From Pseudomonadota bacterium (GTDB taxonomy: Bacteria; Pseudomonadota; Gammaproteobacteria; Burkholderiales; Ferrovaceae): a stretch of 45,173 bases of DNA. The position numbers and the translations under genes are program-made. The DNA is taken from assembly GCA_021826025.1 (NCBI GenBank), contig JAKBBG010000009.1:1-45173 (forward strand), given 5' to 3'. This document shows positions 44,024-45,173 of the stretch, piece by piece. The notes beneath the pieces were generated by a model. The model did not search any database and was not told where the DNA came from. It saw only the letters and a program-made list of their open reading frames with translations. The number at the start of each line of letters is the position of its first letter. Position 1 is the stretch's first letter.

Positions 44024-44763
44024 CAGGCCTGCTCCGCAGCCTGGCGAAGGGGAATCCAGCGCTGGTCCACCAGCCCCTGCAGCGGTTGGTAGTTGATTTT
44101 GTAAGCCATTTTCGAGCTGTTCGCGATCCAGTACCCCAGGTAGAGCCAGGGGAGGTTGCGGCGCCTGCATTCCTCGATTTGCCACAGGATGTTGTAGGTG
44201 CCCAGGCTGCCCCTGGGAAGGTCGGGGTCATAGAAGGTATAGACCGAGGAAAGACCCTGTTCCAGCTCGTCGATGATGCTGATCATGCGCAGGGTCCCGC
44301 CTTCCCGGAATTCCACCAGCTGGCTGGGAACGGTGGATTGCAACAGGAAGTGGATGTATTGTTCCTGGCTGTCCTGGCCGGCGTTGCGCTCGAGGTGGCG
44401 CGCGGCCTGGTAGCGCGTGTAGAGCGCGTAATGCTCCGGCTCGAACCGCAGGGGCTGCCAGAACGCTTCCAGGCTCGCGTGACGCAGGAACGCGCGGCGC
44501 TGCGAGCGGTTGGCCCTGAACGCGGCCACGTCCACGCGCACCGGAACACAGGCGCTGCAGTGGCTGCAGTGGGGCCGGTAGGTGAACACCCCGCTGCGGC
44601 GGAAGCCCGAATCCACCAGGGCGCTGTAGAGGTGCTGGTCCACCAGATAGCCCGGCGTCACGACCTGGGAGCGGGCTTCGAGGTCGGGCAGGTAACTGCA
44701 GGCGTAAGGCGCCGTGGCATAAAACTGCAGCTGGCGCAGCGGAAGGTCGTGGAGCCGGGTCAT
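44023..44763 (-). CDS. bpt: Aspartate/glutamate leucyltransferase Bpt
   Basis: This 246-residue protein has the N-end-rule aminoacyl-transferase fold. The N-terminal Cys cluster lies in [20 protein letters not shown], followed by [31 protein letters not shown] and [20 protein letters not shown] lie in the C-terminal GNAT-like half. Bpt transfers Leu to N-terminal Asp or Glu, marking proteins for ClpS-ClpAP degradation. It lies four bases after the moeA stop and overlaps pyrD by one base. Confidence 0.94.
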   Translation of the reverse strand: MTRLHDLPLRQLQFYATAPYACSYLPDLEARSQVVTPGYLVDQHLYSALVDSGFRRSGVFTYRPHCSHCSACVPVRVDVAAFRANRSQRRAFLRHASLEAFWQPLRFEPEHYALYTRYQAARHLERNAGQDSQEQYIHFLLQSTVPSQLVEFREGGTLRMISIIDELEQGLSSVYTFYDPDLPRGSLGTYNILWQIEECRRRNLPWLYLGYWIANSSKMAYKINYQPLQGLVDQRWIPLRQAAEQA

Positions 44764-44767
44764 GAGG

Positions 44768-45173
44768 CTAGAGCAGTCCCTCGAACAGGTGCACTTCCAC
44801 CAGGGCTCCGGCAGGGACCGGGCCGGATTCCAGCGGCAGCACGATGAAACAGTTGGCTTCGCTCATGGAGCGAAGGATGCCCGAGCCCTGGTTTCCGGTG
44901 CTGCGCACGGTCCACTCGCCATCGGCGTCGAGGCTTGCGATGCCGCGCTGGAATTCCGTGCGCCCCGGGGCCTTTTTGAGCGGCGTGGTCGTGCGCAGGC
45001 GAAGGCGCGGGACCGGCGGGACGGGATGCATCCCGGAAAGGGCCAGCAGGGCGTCGCGCACGAACGTGTAAAAAGTCACCATGACCGCCACCGGGTTTCC
45101 CGGCAAACCGAAAAAATGGCTGTTGCCCAGATGGCCGTAGGCCAGCGGGCGGCAAGGATTAATCGCGATTTTA
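44768..45173 (-). CDS. moeA: Molybdopterin molybdenumtransferase MoeA, C-terminal fragment
   Basis: The frame is open to the end of the window; 134 codons precede the stop. It contains [20 protein letters not shown], the MoeA segment in which GLPGNPV is diagnostic, and then the small C-terminal beta domain ([40 protein letters not shown]). MoeA inserts molybdenum into molybdopterin. The N-terminal two-thirds lie outside the window. It heads the part of the operon seen here. Confidence 0.95.
   Translation of the reverse strand, partial: KIAINPCRPLAYGHLGNSHFFGLPGNPVAVMVTFYTFVRDALLALSGMHPVPPVPRLRLRTTTPLKKAPGRTEFQRGIASLDADGEWTVRSTGNQGSGILRSMSEANCFIVLPLESGPVPAGALVEVHLFEGLL

Noticed and set aside
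1-45173. CRISPR array, insertion sequence, prophage, toxin-antitoxin or defence island
   Set aside because: I saw no regularly spaced repeats, transposase, integrase, terminal inverted repeats or defence-family motifs. The gene content is chromosomal housekeeping.

Overview
The window is a dense, GC-rich bacterial chromosome segment with almost no intergenic space. Gene content and order point to a betaproteobacterium, probably in or near Nitrosomonadales. The grounds are the tig-clpP-clpX-lon-hupB-tRNA-Val-tRNA-Asp-ppiD block, the gloB-methyltransferase-rnhA-dnaQ block and the pyrD-ferredoxin-nth block. This placement is inference from gene order, not from a phylogeny. I see no insertion sequence, prophage, CRISPR array or integrated island. 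The longest stretch without a gene is about 260 bp (3520-3776).

Layout: 1-258 is the end of an OprB-like porin. 298-3519 is a five-PAS GGDEF-EAL protein. 3777-3911 is a small cysteine-containing membrane protein. 3974-5452 carries an Lrp/AsnC regulator, a DUF2147 protein and YaeQ on the minus strand, divergent from leuA (5622). A PNPOx-like flavin protein and a patatin follow. 8848-11447 holds a Tat-exported MmgE/PrpD protein and a site-2-type M50 protease with CBS domains, divergent from a bitopic coiled-coil protein. 12127-13911 is a second GGDEF-EAL protein and 14024-14185 an orphan Flp pilin.

14182-18097 is a compact ubiD-ubiU-ubiV-ubiT operon, predicted to allow ubiquinone synthesis without oxygen. 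18167-22752 is a complete branched-chain amino acid (Liv-type) ABC transporter, whose LivF-like ATPase has Arg in place of the Walker A Lys. 22848-31282 is a proteostasis block (trigger factor, ClpP, ClpX, Lon, HU, PpiD) with two tRNA genes. It has a near-consensus heat-shock (sigma32) promoter before lon and a strong sigma70 promoter before hupB.

31301-32086 is fabI, divergent from a Yej-type oligopeptide ABC importer (32112-37548). 37559-41726 has MltD and GloB on the minus strand, then a YafS-like methyltransferase, rnhA and dnaQ on the plus strand. 41730-45173 is a minus-strand operon of moeA (partial), bpt, pyrD, a small 2[4Fe-4S] ferredoxin, nth and a DUF1841 gene, most overlapping by a few bases.

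Most of the window is housekeeping, and I found no convincing wholly new system. The points most worth checking are the single-operon UbiDUVT arrangement, the Walker A Lys-to-Arg ATPase, the Tat-exported MmgE/PrpD protein, the M50 protease paired with a bitopic protein, the orphan Flp pilin, and two convergent gene pairs whose stop codons share one CTAG.
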